The notes beneath the pieces are model-generated. The model searched no databases. It was given only the letters and a program-made list of their open reading frames with translations, and was not told the DNA's origin. The translations under genes and the position numbers were made by a program. From Paracoccaceae bacterium (GTDB lineage Bacteria; Pseudomonadota; Alphaproteobacteria; Rhodobacterales; Rhodobacteraceae), in contig JAQWNW010000038.1 of assembly GCA_029246285.1 (NCBI GenBank), positions 1 to 64,000 on the forward strand: DNA of 64,000 bases, written 5' to 3'. This document shows, one piece after another, positions 55,125 to 64,000 of the stretch (position 1 is the first letter of the stretch; the number at the start of each line of letters is the position of its first letter).

Positions 55125-58050
55125 GGACCCTACTCCCCGTTTTATCAAAAAACACTGGTGAGGTTACATTAACAATTATTTCTGAATTTCTTAAATGATC
55201 TACCATTTTAAATTTTTCACCAATGCGTTTTTGACCATTTTTTACAAGCGCCAATCCAATTGATGACTTTAAACTGGGAGAGTAACAAACACTTGTAACA
55301 TGGCCTTGATTATTAACACGCTTTGGCGCTTCATCTAAACAATATATATGAGCCCCAGCCAATAGAACCTCATCTTCATTTAAAGGTTTTATACCAACAA
55401 GCTGCTCTCTTTGATCTGAGATGAGTCCTGGTCGATTAGCCATAGCCTTTCCGATGCAAGTCTTATCCGGACTGATCATGTTCAACATGCCAATATCTTT
55501 TGCTGCAACTCGTCCATCAATTTCCGCATGAGTGATAAAGCCCTTTTCAATCCTAAGCACATTTAATGCCTCCATACCGTAAGGACCACCACCAAACTTT
55601 TTTGCTTTGGAAACCAACAATCTTATCATGGCATCCCCATAACTTGCCGGAACAGCAATTTCATAGGCATGCTCCCCCGAAAAAGATATTCTAAACAAAC
55701 AAGCTGAAATATCGCCAATTGAAACAGAAAGAGTGCTCATGAAAGATATCGTTTCCTCTGATATCTCTTCGTTACAAGTTTCATTTAAAAGATCTCTCGA
55801 CCTAGGGCCAGCTATTGAAAATTGTGCCCATTGCTCAGTTACAGAAATAACTTGTGCATCTATATCCGGCCTGAGAACTTGCAAAACAAATTCTAAATGT
55901 CTCATTACCTGCCCTGCAGCGGCTGTCGTAGTGGTAATAATGAAATGATTACTACCAAGTCGCGCACATGTTCCATCATCCATAACGAGGCCATCTTCGC
56001 GTAACATCAAGCCATATCTTATTTTCCCCAACTTAAGTGAGGATATTTTGTTTGTATAAACGAAATCCAAAAGAGCAGCAGAATCTGGGCCTTGAACATC
56101 AATCTTTCCAAGAGTGGAAACATCGCAAACACCAACTTTTGAACGCACCATTTCAACTTCCCGATCGCAAGACTGGCGCCAAGATGTTTCTCCCTTTTTA
56201 GGAAACCAATTCGGTCGATACCATAGCCCAGCCTCGACGCTGGGCGCATTATTTTCTTCATTAAAATGATGTGATGTGGTTAACCTTGTTGGGGCAAATC
56301 TTTTTCCAGAGCCTCCTGCTCCCATTGCTCCGATAGATACCGGAACAAAAGGAGGTCGAAAAGTCGTTGTCCCAGTGGATTCAATTTCCCGTCCTGTTAA
56401 TTCAGACATTACACCTATCGAATTAACATTAGAATTTTTTCCTTGATCCGTCGCCATCCCTTGGGTCGTGTAACGCTTCATATGTTCTACAGAGATCATA
56501 TTTTCTTGAACAGATTGTTTTAAATCTTTCACAGTTACATCATTTTGAAAATCTAACCATGCCCTACCACTTCCTTTTACATGCCATAAAGGTTCACAAT
56601 TATAATTTTCATCTTCGGTTTCAGGAACATCAATATGCTCATATTTTATATCCAAACTTTTCAGAACTTCGCGAGCTCTAAAAACCCCTGATTTCATTGC
56701 CATCCGAGTACTAAAAACACCATTAGCAGCACCTGCAATTTCCATGTCAGGCACTGCTTTGGGTTGGGGGACAAAGCAGCTTATAGCCTCATTCCAAATA
56801 GGTTTACTTCCCAAATGAGAAGTAAGATGTATTGTTGGATTCCAACCCCCTGAAATAGCCAAACAATCACATTTTAAGAATGTTGTGATATCTCCAGTTT
56901 TGATGGTAATCCCGGACAATAAGTTAACGCCATGAGTGTTAATGACTACACTATTAATAAAAGACGTTACCTTTGGAATTTTTTCAACATCTTTACGACT
57001 ATCTACATATGCGATCACCTTGACACCCTTAGCTTGCAAATCAAACACAGTACGTCTTGCATCATCATTATTCCCAAAAACAATGATTCTCTTACCAGGA
57101 GTAACCCCAAATCTATTTAAGTAAGTCCGAACAGCACTAGCCATCATAATTCCAGGCCTATCATTATTCCTAAAAGCGATTGGTCTTTCAATTGCTCCAG
57201 TACACAAGATACATTTCTTTGAAACTATTCGCCAAAATACACTATCAGGTAAGTCTTCATTGGGATTTTCTAAATACTCTCCTACCTTTTGAATACCAGC
57301 ATAATTATTACCATCATAAAGACCCACAATAGTAGTTCTACTAAAAACCCTAACATTTGGCATCAATCTTAGTTTAGATACATTTATCTTAGCCCATTCA
57401 AAAGCTGCCTTACCATCTACTTTAAATGTCTCACTATTGAGTCTACCGCCACAAATAAAATCCTCATCTACTAAGATAACTTGAGCTCCAGACAATGCCG
57501 CTGTCATAGCTGACATTATCCCAGACGGCCCAGCACCAATCACTAAGATATCACAAAATGCAAACGCTTTTTCATGCTTAGAATTATCAGCAACAGGAGA
57601 GAGTCGCCCTAAACCCGCCGCTTGGCGAATAATAGGTTCATACAATTTTTCCCAAAAGCTCTTTGGCCACATAAAAGTCTTATAGTAAAATCCCGCCCCT
57701 AAGAACGGTGATAAAAAATCATTTATTCGGAGAATATCAAATTTTATAGATGGCCATCGATTTTGAGAAAAAACTTCTAAATTATTATATATTTCAACTT
57801 CTGTGGCTCTAAGATTTGGTGTGAGCTGACCGTGCTTTAAAATTGAAACAAGCGCATTGGGCTCTTCAGAGCCTGCGGTCAATACACCTCTTGGACGATG
57901 ATACTTGAATGATCGACCTAAAAGTTTGACGTTATTAGCTAACAATGCTGATGCCAATGTATCACCAGCATATCCAAATAATCTTTTCCCATCAAATTTA
58001 AATGAGATCTGATTACTTCTATCCAAGAGACTTACTGTACTTATTCTCAA
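55117..58050 (-). CDS. soxA: Sarcosine oxidase alpha subunit
   Basis: A 977-residue subunit. The N-terminal Fer2-like domain (residues 1-100, YAGDTLASALLANNVKLLGRS) precedes a Rossmann FAD/NAD domain (DILVIGAGPSGIMSAMTAAL near 165-185 and IIVFGNNDDARRTVFDLQAKG), then a C-terminal GcvT-like domain from about residue 600 (VGVCDVSTLGKIDVQGPDSA) that binds tetrahydrofolate and receives the methylene. The complex converts sarcosine, O2 and THF into glycine, methylene-THF and H2O2. It overlaps soxD by four bases. The length is normal (about 970-1000). Confidence 0.95.
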   Translation of the reverse strand: MRISTVSLLDRSNQISFKFDGKRLFGYAGDTLASALLANNVKLLGRSFKYHRPRGVLTAGSEEPNALVSILKHGQLTPNLRATEVEIYNNLEVFSQNRWPSIKFDILRINDFLSPFLGAGFYYKTFMWPKSFWEKLYEPIIRQAAGLGRLSPVADNSKHEKAFAFCDILVIGAGPSGIMSAMTAALSGAQVILVDEDFICGGRLNSETFKVDGKAAFEWAKINVSKLRLMPNVRVFSRTTIVGLYDGNNYAGIQKVGEYLENPNEDLPDSVFWRIVSKKCILCTGAIERPIAFRNNDRPGIMMASAVRTYLNRFGVTPGKRIIVFGNNDDARRTVFDLQAKGVKVIAYVDSRKDVEKIPKVTSFINSVVINTHGVNLLSGITIKTGDITTFLKCDCLAISGGWNPTIHLTSHLGSKPIWNEAISCFVPQPKAVPDMEIAGAANGVFSTRMAMKSGVFRAREVLKSLDIKYEHIDVPETEDENYNCEPLWHVKGSGRAWLDFQNDVTVKDLKQSVQENMISVEHMKRYTTQGMATDQGKNSNVNSIGVMSELTGREIESTGTTTFRPPFVPVSIGAMGAGGSGKRFAPTRLTTSHHFNEENNAPSVEAGLWYRPNWFPKKGETSWRQSCDREVEMVRSKVGVCDVSTLGKIDVQGPDSAALLDFVYTNKISSLKLGKIRYGLMLREDGLVMDDGTCARLGSNHFIITTTTAAAGQVMRHLEFVLQVLRPDIDAQVISVTEQWAQFSIAGPRSRDLLNETCNEEISEETISFMSTLSVSIGDISACLFRISFSGEHAYEIAVPASYGDAMIRLLVSKAKKFGGGPYGMEALNVLRIEKGFITHAEIDGRVAAKDIGMLNMISPDKTCIGKAMANRPGLISDQREQLVGIKPLNEDEVLLAGAHIYCLDEAPKRVNNQGHVTSVCYSPSLKSSIGLALVKNGQKRIGEKFKMVDHLRNSEIIVNVTSPVFFDKTGSRVRG

Positions 58051-58325
58051 TCTAAAGATCCTTTAGTTTTCACATCTCTTGCCAGATCTATTGATAAAAT
58101 TTTATGAGTGTTTGTATCTCTACAAATCAACAGCCACGCCCTGCAACCGTACTCGTGAGACCAAAGCTCATTATTAAGACCAGCCGGGTTTGACCTAATG
58201 TGAAGGTAATCATGAAAAGCGTCCATGTCATTTTCGTCTTTAGGTCTCGCCATTAATTTAGAGGAGCCTTCATAATGGAATTCTACCAAGTCACGCTCAC
58301 CGCAAAGGGGACAATTAATTCTCAT
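58047..58325 (-). CDS. soxD: Sarcosine oxidase delta subunit
   Basis: A 92-residue zinc subunit. Ligands C5, C8, H57 and C61 reproduce the C-x2-C...H-x3-C pattern of the Corynebacterium delta subunit (Cys6, Cys9, His59, Cys63). NPAGLNNELWSHEYGCRAWL is the family signature. It lies 12 bases after soxB and overlaps soxA by four. Confidence 0.93.
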   Translation of the reverse strand: MRINCPLCGERDLVEFHYEGSSKLMARPKDENDMDAFHDYLHIRSNPAGLNNELWSHEYGCRAWLLICRDTNTHKILSIDLARDVKTKGSLD

Positions 58326-58337
58326 TAAATTTGCACC

Positions 58338-59588
58338 TCAATGTAGATTAGGCGTTGCACCAGTCGCCTCTTCATCTAATAAGTAACCTTTTTCAAATCG
58401 GTCTAATGTATATTTTTCAGCCACCTCGTGGTGTTCATCAGTCGCTAATAAATGTGCAAAACACCATCCTGATGCGGGCGTTGCCTTAAACCCTCCATAA
58501 CACCAACCTCCATCTAAATATAATCCATTAATGGGTGTTTTATCGATGATTGGAGAGCCATCCATGGTCATATCTACTATACCACCCCAACTTCTCAACA
58601 CTTTAGCTCTCCCAATCATTGGCATCAACGCCATGGCAGCTTCCATAACATTCTCTATAGCCGGTAAATTTCCTCTTGCTGCGTAGGTATTATACTTATC
58701 AATGTCACCTCCAAAAACTAACCCTCCCTTATCTGATTGTGAAATATAAAAAAGTTCTGCACCCCAACTAATTTCACAATCCACGCAAGGCTTTAATCCC
58801 TCTGAAACAAAAGCCTGTAAAACATGGCTTTCTATTGGAAGTTTTAATCCAGCCATATCTGCTACCTGACTTGTCCGGCCCGCTACCGCCATCCCTATTT
58901 TATCCGCTTTTATTTTACCTTTTGTAGTTTGAACTCCCGATATAGTTTTATTGTTCACGATCATCCCAGTGACTTCGCAATTTTGAATAATATCGACGCC
59001 TAGGCGATCTGCTGCTCTGGCATATCCCCAGGCAACAGCATCGTGACGAGCAGTACCTCCTCGCCTATGTAAAAGCCCTCCATAAATTGGAAATCTTGGA
59101 TCAGTTTGATTAACATATGGCACATAATCCCTTAATTCTTCAGCCGACAATAATTCGGCATCGTCACCCTGACTAATCATCATGTTTCCTCGCCGTGCTA
59201 ATGAGTCCATTTGACCATCAGAGTGACCCAAACTTAAAATTCCACGCTGCGACATCATTGTATTAAAATTTAGCTCTTGCTCCATGCTCTCCCATAATTT
59301 TAGAGAATGAGAAAAGAATTGCGAATTTCCATCCAGCAGATAATTTGCTCTTACAATCGTGGTGTTTCTCCCAACATTTCCTCCGCCAAGATACCCTTTC
59401 TCAATAACGGCAATATTCTTTAAAGCATGATTCTTTGCCAGGTAGTAAGCGGTTGCCAACCCATGGCCACCACCACCGATTATAATAATGTCATAACTTT
59501 TTTTTGGTTCCTTAGAATGCCACAAGGGTCTCCAATTCTTACCACCCCGAAGACCGTTTTTTAAAATTTGCCATGCAGAGTAATTCAT
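58338..59588 (-). CDS. soxB: Sarcosine oxidase beta subunit
   Basis: A 416-residue catalytic flavoprotein. The DAO-type FAD motif is IIIIGGGGHGLATAYYLAKN (about residues 34-53). His182 in TARHDAVAWGYA corresponds to the beta-subunit His that carries covalent FMN. GGWCYGGFKATPASGW closes the FAD site. It oxidises sarcosine, transfers electrons via FMN to O2, and is the first gene of soxBDAG-selO. The 159-base gap to gdhA holds both promoters. Confidence 0.94.
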   Translation of the reverse strand: MNYSAWQILKNGLRGGKNWRPLWHSKEPKKSYDIIIIGGGGHGLATAYYLAKNHALKNIAVIEKGYLGGGNVGRNTTIVRANYLLDGNSQFFSHSLKLWESMEQELNFNTMMSQRGILSLGHSDGQMDSLARRGNMMISQGDDAELLSAEELRDYVPYVNQTDPRFPIYGGLLHRRGGTARHDAVAWGYARAADRLGVDIIQNCEVTGMIVNNKTISGVQTTKGKIKADKIGMAVAGRTSQVADMAGLKLPIESHVLQAFVSEGLKPCVDCEISWGAELFYISQSDKGGLVFGGDIDKYNTYAARGNLPAIENVMEAAMALMPMIGRAKVLRSWGGIVDMTMDGSPIIDKTPINGLYLDGGWCYGGFKATPASGWCFAHLLATDEHHEVAEKYTLDRFEKGYLLDEEATGATPNLH

Positions 59589-59747
59589 ATACTGCCCTTA
59601 ATAATTTATTGAAGGTCAATTCAATCGATTCATTGTATCATCTATATGTTTAGAGTTCATAAAAAAATAGATACATCTAAAAAATATGTTAGCAATAGCT
59701 GAGAAACAAAGTGAGTCGAAAATTATTTTGAGAAGAGGAAAGATTTC

Positions 59748-61178
59748 ATGTCTACAAACAGCGATATTTCATTCAGAGATAGTGTCGACCAAATGTTTAA
59801 TCAGGCAATTAACTTAATGGATCTACCCGCTGGCTTAGAGGAAAAAATAAGGGTTTGTAATGCGACTTACACTGTCAGATTCGGTGTGAGATTGCGAGGG
59901 TCTATACACACTTTCACTGGGTATCGCTCAGTACACTCAGAACATATGGAACCTGTAAAAGGAGGGATACGCTATGCTTTAAGCGTTAATCAAGACGAAG
60001 TTGAGGCACTTGCTGCGTTAATGACATTTAAATGTGCACTGGTAGAAACGCCATTTGGTGGATCAAAAGGTGGCCTATGTATCGATCCAAAACAATGGAA
60101 AGAACATGAATTAGAGCAAATCACGAGAAGATTTGCCTATGAATTGGTTAAAAGAGATCTAATCCATCCTAGTCAGAATGTGCCAGCCCCAGATATGGGT
60201 ACTGGCGAACGCGAGATGGCTTGGATTGCCGATCAATATCAAAGAATGAATACAACCGACATAAATGCTAAAGCATGTGTAACTGGTAAACCCCTTAATG
60301 CCGGAGGAATTGAAGGCAGGGTAGAAGCTACTGGAAGGGGAATTCAATACGCATTACGCGAGTTTTTTAGACATCCTGAAGATGTCTCATTGGCAAAATT
60401 AGAAGGTACATTAGATGGTAAAAAGATCATCGTTCAAGGATTCGGAAACGTGGGCTTTCATGCAGCAAATTTTCTGAGCAATGAAGATAACGCTAAAATC
60501 ATTGCAGTAATAGAGCATGATGGAGCAGTAGTTGATGCCGAAGGAATTAATATTGAAAATCTCTCTAAATTTGTAAAAAAGCATGGGGGTGTAAGAGGAT
60601 TCAAGGATGCAGCATTTGTAGAAAAAGCAGAAAGTGTCTTAGAATTAGAGTGTGACATTCTAATTCCTGCCGCAACAGAGGGGGTTATACATCCAGGCAA
60701 CGCCCAGAAAATAAAAGCTCCCTTAATTATTGAAGCAGCCAATGGCCCAATTACAGCAAAAGCAGATGCTATTTTACAAAAGCGCGGAACAGTAATTATT
60801 CCAGATATGTACGCTAATGCTGGCGGAGTTACAGTAAGTTACTTTGAGTGGGTAAAGAATCTTAGTCATATAAGATTTGGAAGAATGCAAAGGCGGCAAG
60901 AAGAAGCTAGGCATCAATTGCTTGCGGATGAAATTAATAGATTAATGAGAGCTTCGGGAATAAAGGAACAATTGTCTTCTTCATTTACAGAGGCTTACTT
61001 AAAGGGAGCCGGTGAATTAGAACTTGTTCGCTCAGGCTTAGATGACTCTATGCGGACCGCATATCAGTTTATGAGAGAAACGTGGCACAGTAGATCCGAT
61101 GTTAAAGACTTAAGAACCGCCGCATATTTGGTGGCTATTGAACGTGTAGCAGATAGCTACCGGACCAAAGGGCTTTAA
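59748..61178 (+). CDS. Glu/Leu/Phe/Val dehydrogenase (glutamate dehydrogenase)
   Basis: Reversible oxidative deamination of glutamate to 2-oxoglutarate and ammonium. The protein is 476 residues. PVKGGIRYA (Lys71) and PFGGSKGGL (Lys107, the catalytic lysine) are present, and the NAD domain has VQGFGNVGFHAANFL. PAPDMGTGEREMAWIADQY is the substrate-binding loop. AGAGGA precedes the ATG. It is divergent from soxBDAG and would take up amino groups released downstream of glycine. NAD versus NADP preference is not clear. A hydroxyacid-type dehydrogenase is convergent after nine bases. Confidence 0.92.
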   Translation: MSTNSDISFRDSVDQMFNQAINLMDLPAGLEEKIRVCNATYTVRFGVRLRGSIHTFTGYRSVHSEHMEPVKGGIRYALSVNQDEVEALAALMTFKCALVETPFGGSKGGLCIDPKQWKEHELEQITRRFAYELVKRDLIHPSQNVPAPDMGTGEREMAWIADQYQRMNTTDINAKACVTGKPLNAGGIEGRVEATGRGIQYALREFFRHPEDVSLAKLEGTLDGKKIIVQGFGNVGFHAANFLSNEDNAKIIAVIEHDGAVVDAEGINIENLSKFVKKHGGVRGFKDAAFVEKAESVLELECDILIPAATEGVIHPGNAQKIKAPLIIEAANGPITAKADAILQKRGTVIIPDMYANAGGVTVSYFEWVKNLSHIRFGRMQRRQEEARHQLLADEINRLMRASGIKEQLSSSFTEAYLKGAGELELVRSGLDDSMRTAYQFMRETWHSRSDVKDLRTAAYLVAIERVADSYRTKGL

Positions 61179-61187
61179 CCTTTGAAC

Positions 61188-62147
61188 TTATGACATGTTT
61201 TTTGGTAAGACTTCAAAACCAATCTCTTCAGGCTCGTCATCAGTCATCTCCGCTGGAAAACCAGGCGCACGAATATCTAAACCTGTTTTATCTTCAAGCC
61301 GCCGAATGATGTTAGGTGATAATTCACGTGGTCCATATTTTTCTATGCCATCTTTAAAAATATTAATCATCATAGGATTAATTTCCAAAGGGACATTAGC
61401 TCGGTTGGCAACTTCCTGAAAAATACCAATGTCTTTTAAGACTAAGTCCATGGTAAAGCTTATATCCCTACTCCCATTTAAAATCACTTGGCTTTCAGTT
61501 TCATGAACAAAAGAAGTGCCTGAACTGATTCTTATTGCTTCATAAGCAATATTTAGATCCATTCCAGCGCCCTTGGCCACAGTTAAGGCTTCTGAACAAG
61601 TGATCAAATTCGCTGTTGCAAGATAATTTGTTAGTACTTTGAGTATAGAAGCTGATCCAATGGGGCCAGTATGTAAAATTCGGCGACCCATCTTCTTTAA
61701 TAGTGGTAGGATTCTATCGAAAACGGTCCGATCACAGCCTGCAAAAATACTAATGTTCCCAGTATCCGCCCTATGACAACCTCCGGATACGGGGCAGTCT
61801 ACCGAGGAACCGCCCTTAGCCCTTACTAAAACATCTAATCGCCTCACCTCAGCTTCATCAGTTGTCGACATTTCCATCCATATTTTTCCTGGCTTGATCT
61901 CACCGAGCAACCCATCTTTTCCTTCCATTACTTCAGCTGATACATTTGGTGACGGCAAACAGGTTATTACGATTTCACAATTCTTCATAACCTCTTTTGG
62001 AGTGTTAGCCACTTTGGCACCTAAGGTTTTGAATTCTAATAACAATTCGTCACTAAGATCATGCACATACAAATCTACACCATTTCGTAATAAGCTGCCA
62101 CTTAATTTGCTACCTACGTTACCAAGCCCAATAAATCCTACTTTCAT
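61188..62147 (-). CDS. Beta-hydroxyacid dehydrogenase family protein (HIBADH-like)
   Basis: A 319-residue NAD(P)-dependent enzyme of the 3-hydroxyisobutyrate/tartronate semialdehyde/6PGDH family. GFIGLGNVGSKLSGSLL (residues 4-20), VDCPVSGGCHRADTGNI (substrate loop) and ILKVLTNYLATANLITCSEA (catalytic Lys and Asn) are seen. I start at the ATG at 62147 with GGAG upstream, discarding the TTG at 62159. The substrate is unknown. It lies 43 bases after the nitroreductase gene on the same strand, so the two may be one unit. Confidence 0.87.
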   Translation of the reverse strand: MKVGFIGLGNVGSKLSGSLLRNGVDLYVHDLSDELLLEFKTLGAKVANTPKEVMKNCEIVITCLPSPNVSAEVMEGKDGLLGEIKPGKIWMEMSTTDEAEVRRLDVLVRAKGGSSVDCPVSGGCHRADTGNISIFAGCDRTVFDRILPLLKKMGRRILHTGPIGSASILKVLTNYLATANLITCSEALTVAKGAGMDLNIAYEAIRISSGTSFVHETESQVILNGSRDISFTMDLVLKDIGIFQEVANRANVPLEINPMMINIFKDGIEKYGPRELSPNIIRRLEDKTGLDIRAPGFPAEMTDDEPEEIGFEVLPKNMS

Positions 62148-62190
62148 TTTGATCTCCAATTAAAAATATACAGTTGCGAAACCTAAATTC

Positions 62191-62883
62191 TTACTCATGA
62201 ATTGTCATAATTTCATCATCCTTTTTCTTTTGTTTTGCCACTACGGGAACTGTGGCATGCAAAGATGGCTCTCCAACTGCAAGTATCATTATGGGCTTTT
62301 CAGATTTAGGTCGTCCAAGCAACTCATTCAAAAATCGCATTGGATTTGGTGTATGAGTTAAGACAGACAAACCGGCATGATGAAGAGAAGCAATTAAAAA
62401 ACCTGAGGCAATGCCTACGCTTTCTGGGACATAATAGTTCTTGTAACGAGTACCATCTTTAAAAAACCCATACCTTTGAGCAAAAACTACTATCAACCAA
62501 GCGGCATCCTGAAGATGTGGTTTACTTTCATCTGTGCCCATTGGCTCCAAAGCCTTCAACCATTCATCACCTGCTCCACCAGAATAAAACTCTTTCTCTT
62601 CTTGTTCAGCTGCTTTGCGGATTTTACTTTTTATTGCCGGCTTACTTATTGCAACAAAATGCCAAGGTTGATGATTTGCTCCACTTGGTGCCGTCCCGGC
62701 AGCGCGAATAGCATTTTCAATTATTTCTTTATTTATTCTAGTTTTTTTGAAATCTCTTACTGAATGACGCTTTGACATCCAATTATAGAAACTCCTCGAT
62801 TTTGCTAATCTTTCTTTCTCCCCCCAATCAAACCGATCTGGAAGAGGTAAAGCTCGATATTCTAAACTATCTTTAAAAAACAT
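62191..62883 (-). CDS. Iodotyrosine-deiodinase-like nitroreductase
   Basis: A 230-residue FMN flavoprotein of the nitroreductase superfamily. RHSVRDF and GTAPSGANHQPWHFV are FMN contacts. The substrate-lid residues E96, Y100 and K121 have the same spacing (4 and 21) as E157, Y161 and K182 of human iodotyrosine deiodinase, and the C-terminal NPMRFLNELLGRPKSEKPIM and VGEPSLHATVPVV match that family. It probably reductively dehalogenates halotyrosines. I choose the ATG at 62883 over the TTG at 62895. The next gene is the beta-hydroxyacid dehydrogenase. The divergent dnaB lies 164 bases away. Confidence 0.85.
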   Translation of the reverse strand: MFFKDSLEYRALPLPDRFDWGEKERLAKSRSFYNWMSKRHSVRDFKKTRINKEIIENAIRAAGTAPSGANHQPWHFVAISKPAIKSKIRKAAEQEEKEFYSGGAGDEWLKALEPMGTDESKPHLQDAAWLIVVFAQRYGFFKDGTRYKNYYVPESVGIASGFLIASLHHAGLSVLTHTPNPMRFLNELLGRPKSEKPIMILAVGEPSLHATVPVVAKQKKKDDEIMTIHE

Positions 62884-62969
62884 ATGCTCACCCAAATAAA
62901 ACCATCTAAAAAGTTTTAATCACCAACTACAAAAATATGAAAGAAAAAATTAATTATCTTAAATGGTTT

Positions 62970-62989
62970 TTACCCACAGGTCATCCACA
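62970..62989 (+). promoter_or_regulatory. Pair of DnaA-box-like 9-mers upstream of dnaB
   Basis: TTACCCACA at 62970 and TCATCCACA at 62981 each differ from the DnaA consensus TTATCCACA by one base and are 11 bases apart, one helical turn. They are 58-78 bases before the dnaB start, a position suited to regulation of dnaB by DnaA. A wider origin is not suggested, since no more boxes or AT-rich repeats stand out. Confidence 0.45.
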
Positions 62990-63047
62990 GGATTTCCAGA
63001 TTGCGAAACTCTTTGAGTTAGTTCATAGACAGTAGTAGGAGGAATAA

Positions 63048-64000
63048 ATGTCCGAGATTTCCAAACTTCCAAGTTCAGCAAATGTTCCGAACACAACAAG
63101 TGAATTAAGTGAGTCTGCTCCCCACAATATAGAAGCAGAACAAGCTCTACTTGGTGCATTAATGGTAAATAATGATGTTTTCGATAGAATTGATAATATT
63201 GTAAATGAGGCTCATTTCTTTGACCCCGTTCATCAGAAAATTTTTGAAGTCGCCGCCGTGCGTATAAAAAACAACTCTCTTGCGTCTCCGGTTACGCTTA
63301 AAGCTTTTTTAGAGGATGATCCTGGACTAAATGAATTAGGGGGCGGCGCTTACCTTGTTAGACTCGCCGGTGCCGCAATTTCAATTTTTGCAGCGCGTGA
63401 TTATGCTGAAATGATTCGAGAACTTGCGACCAGAAGATCACTTATAGAAATTGGCAACAACATTTCAGGTCAAGCTGGAAAGATAGAAGTCGATCATGAC
63501 CCAAAAGATCAAATTGTTGAAGCAGAACAAAAACTATATGAATTAGCAGAAACAGGTCAAACCGGATCTGGATTTCAGAGCTTTCTAAAAGCAGTGACAG
63601 ATGCTGTAAATGTTGCAAATTCGGCATACCAACGAGAAGGTGGATTAGTAGGCCCATCTACTGGATTTCAAGATTTGGATAAAAAGCTAGGTGGTTTACA
63701 TCAGTCCGATCTTTTGATTCTCGCTGGCCGACCATCAATGGGGAAAACAGCACTTGCAACTAACATAGCTTTTAATATCGCAAAAAAGTACTCTAAAGGC
63801 TTATTATCTGACGGATCAGAAGGAGCGGTTGATGGTGGAGTCGTCGGATTCTTTTCGCTTGAAATGAGCGCAGAACAGCTTGCAGCTAGAATTCTCTCTG
63901 AGGTATCTGAAGTACCATCAGATCAAATCCGCAGAGGAGATATGACTGAAAAAGAATTTAGAAAATTTGTTGAAGCTGCAAAATCCCTTGAAGCATGTCC
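63048..64000 (+). CDS. dnaB: Replicative DNA helicase DnaB (3' truncated by window edge)
   Basis: The first 317 residues of the hexameric replication helicase. The N-terminal domain (about 23-125, NIEAEQALLGALMVNNDVFDRI) binds primase, the linker follows, and the RecA-like ATPase domain begins near residue 200 with Walker A GRPSMGKT at 227-234 and SLEMSAEQLAARIL later. After Walker A there is a Gly-rich insert (SKGLLSDGSEGAVDGGVVGF) of the sort found in Rhodobacterales DnaB. GTAGGAGGA precedes the ATG. The remaining 150 or so residues lie beyond the window. Confidence 0.95.
   Translation, partial: MSEISKLPSSANVPNTTSELSESAPHNIEAEQALLGALMVNNDVFDRIDNIVNEAHFFDPVHQKIFEVAAVRIKNNSLASPVTLKAFLEDDPGLNELGGGAYLVRLAGAAISIFAARDYAEMIRELATRRSLIEIGNNISGQAGKIEVDHDPKDQIVEAEQKLYELAETGQTGSGFQSFLKAVTDAVNVANSAYQREGGLVGPSTGFQDLDKKLGGLHQSDLLILAGRPSMGKTALATNIAFNIAKKYSKGLLSDGSEGAVDGGVVGFFSLEMSAEQLAARILSEVSEVPSDQIRRGDMTEKEFRKFVEAAKSLEAC

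Overview
The window is AT-rich, almost fully coding DNA from what looks like a free-living marine alphaproteobacterium, most likely a streamlined member of or near the Rhodobacterales. This is an inference from gene content and order: DUF952-pyrD-arsC, rluD beside a DUF6476 gene and rpoH (the SYRNLPAPSPE type), dnaG-rpoD, nrdR-ribD-ribE-nusB, and a four-subunit sarcosine oxidase operon. Intergenic gaps are short, many neighbours overlap by a few bases, and there is no insertion sequence, prophage, CRISPR array or rRNA. One tRNA (Leu, anticodon TAA) is present.

Layout. Bases 1-3200 hold a partial ACAD11-like acyl-CoA dehydrogenase, a split YeeE/YedE sulfur-transport pair and glutaryl-CoA dehydrogenase. 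Bases 3200-9000 hold a dimethylglycine-dehydrogenase-like flavoprotein, a divergent LysR regulator, a Rieske oxygenase with a 75-residue companion, and a ProC-like dehydrogenase. Bases 9000-13100 hold DUF952-pyrD-arsC, convergent with a MATE exporter and two PaaI-type thioesterases. Bases 13300-24000 form a fatty-acid (or DMSP-derived thio-acid) beta-oxidation block: two MerR regulators, two acyl-CoA dehydrogenases, a GST, a thiolase, a FadJ/FadB-like protein, an EamA exporter and an acyl-CoA ligase. Bases 24000-48400 are mainly housekeeping: lolD-lolC/E, proS, an ImuA-like protein, a TerB/J-domain protein, pepF, rpoH, rluD, dnaG, rpoD, a GT39 transferase, nrdR, ribD, ribE, nusB, an MFS carrier, metG, tRNA-Leu and an M29 aminopeptidase.

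Bases 48400-53100 hold the most unusual block. A Baeyer-Villiger-type monooxygenase and a KAP/CDKN3-like phosphatase run convergently into arsJ and its partner GAPDH, the pair that exports arsenate as 1-arseno-3-phosphoglycerate. The GAPDH frame has no ATG, GTG or TTG start, and its full-length start must be an ATA. Bases 53100-59600 are soxBDAG (sarcosine to glycine) ending in an overlapping selO. Glutamate dehydrogenase is divergent from it, followed by a beta-hydroxyacid dehydrogenase and a nitroreductase with the iodotyrosine-deiodinase triad. The window ends inside dnaB, which is preceded by two DnaA-box-like 9-mers.

Together the catabolic genes suggest a life on methylated amines (betaine to dimethylglycine to sarcosine to glycine, with C1 units passed to tetrahydrofolate), fatty or thio-acids and amino acids, plus arsenate resistance. 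No wholly new multi-gene system is proven here. The best leads are the ars/BVMO/phosphatase block with the ATA start, the bacterial deiodinase-like enzyme, selO fused by overlap to the sox operon, and the palindromic hexamer array between the MerR genes.
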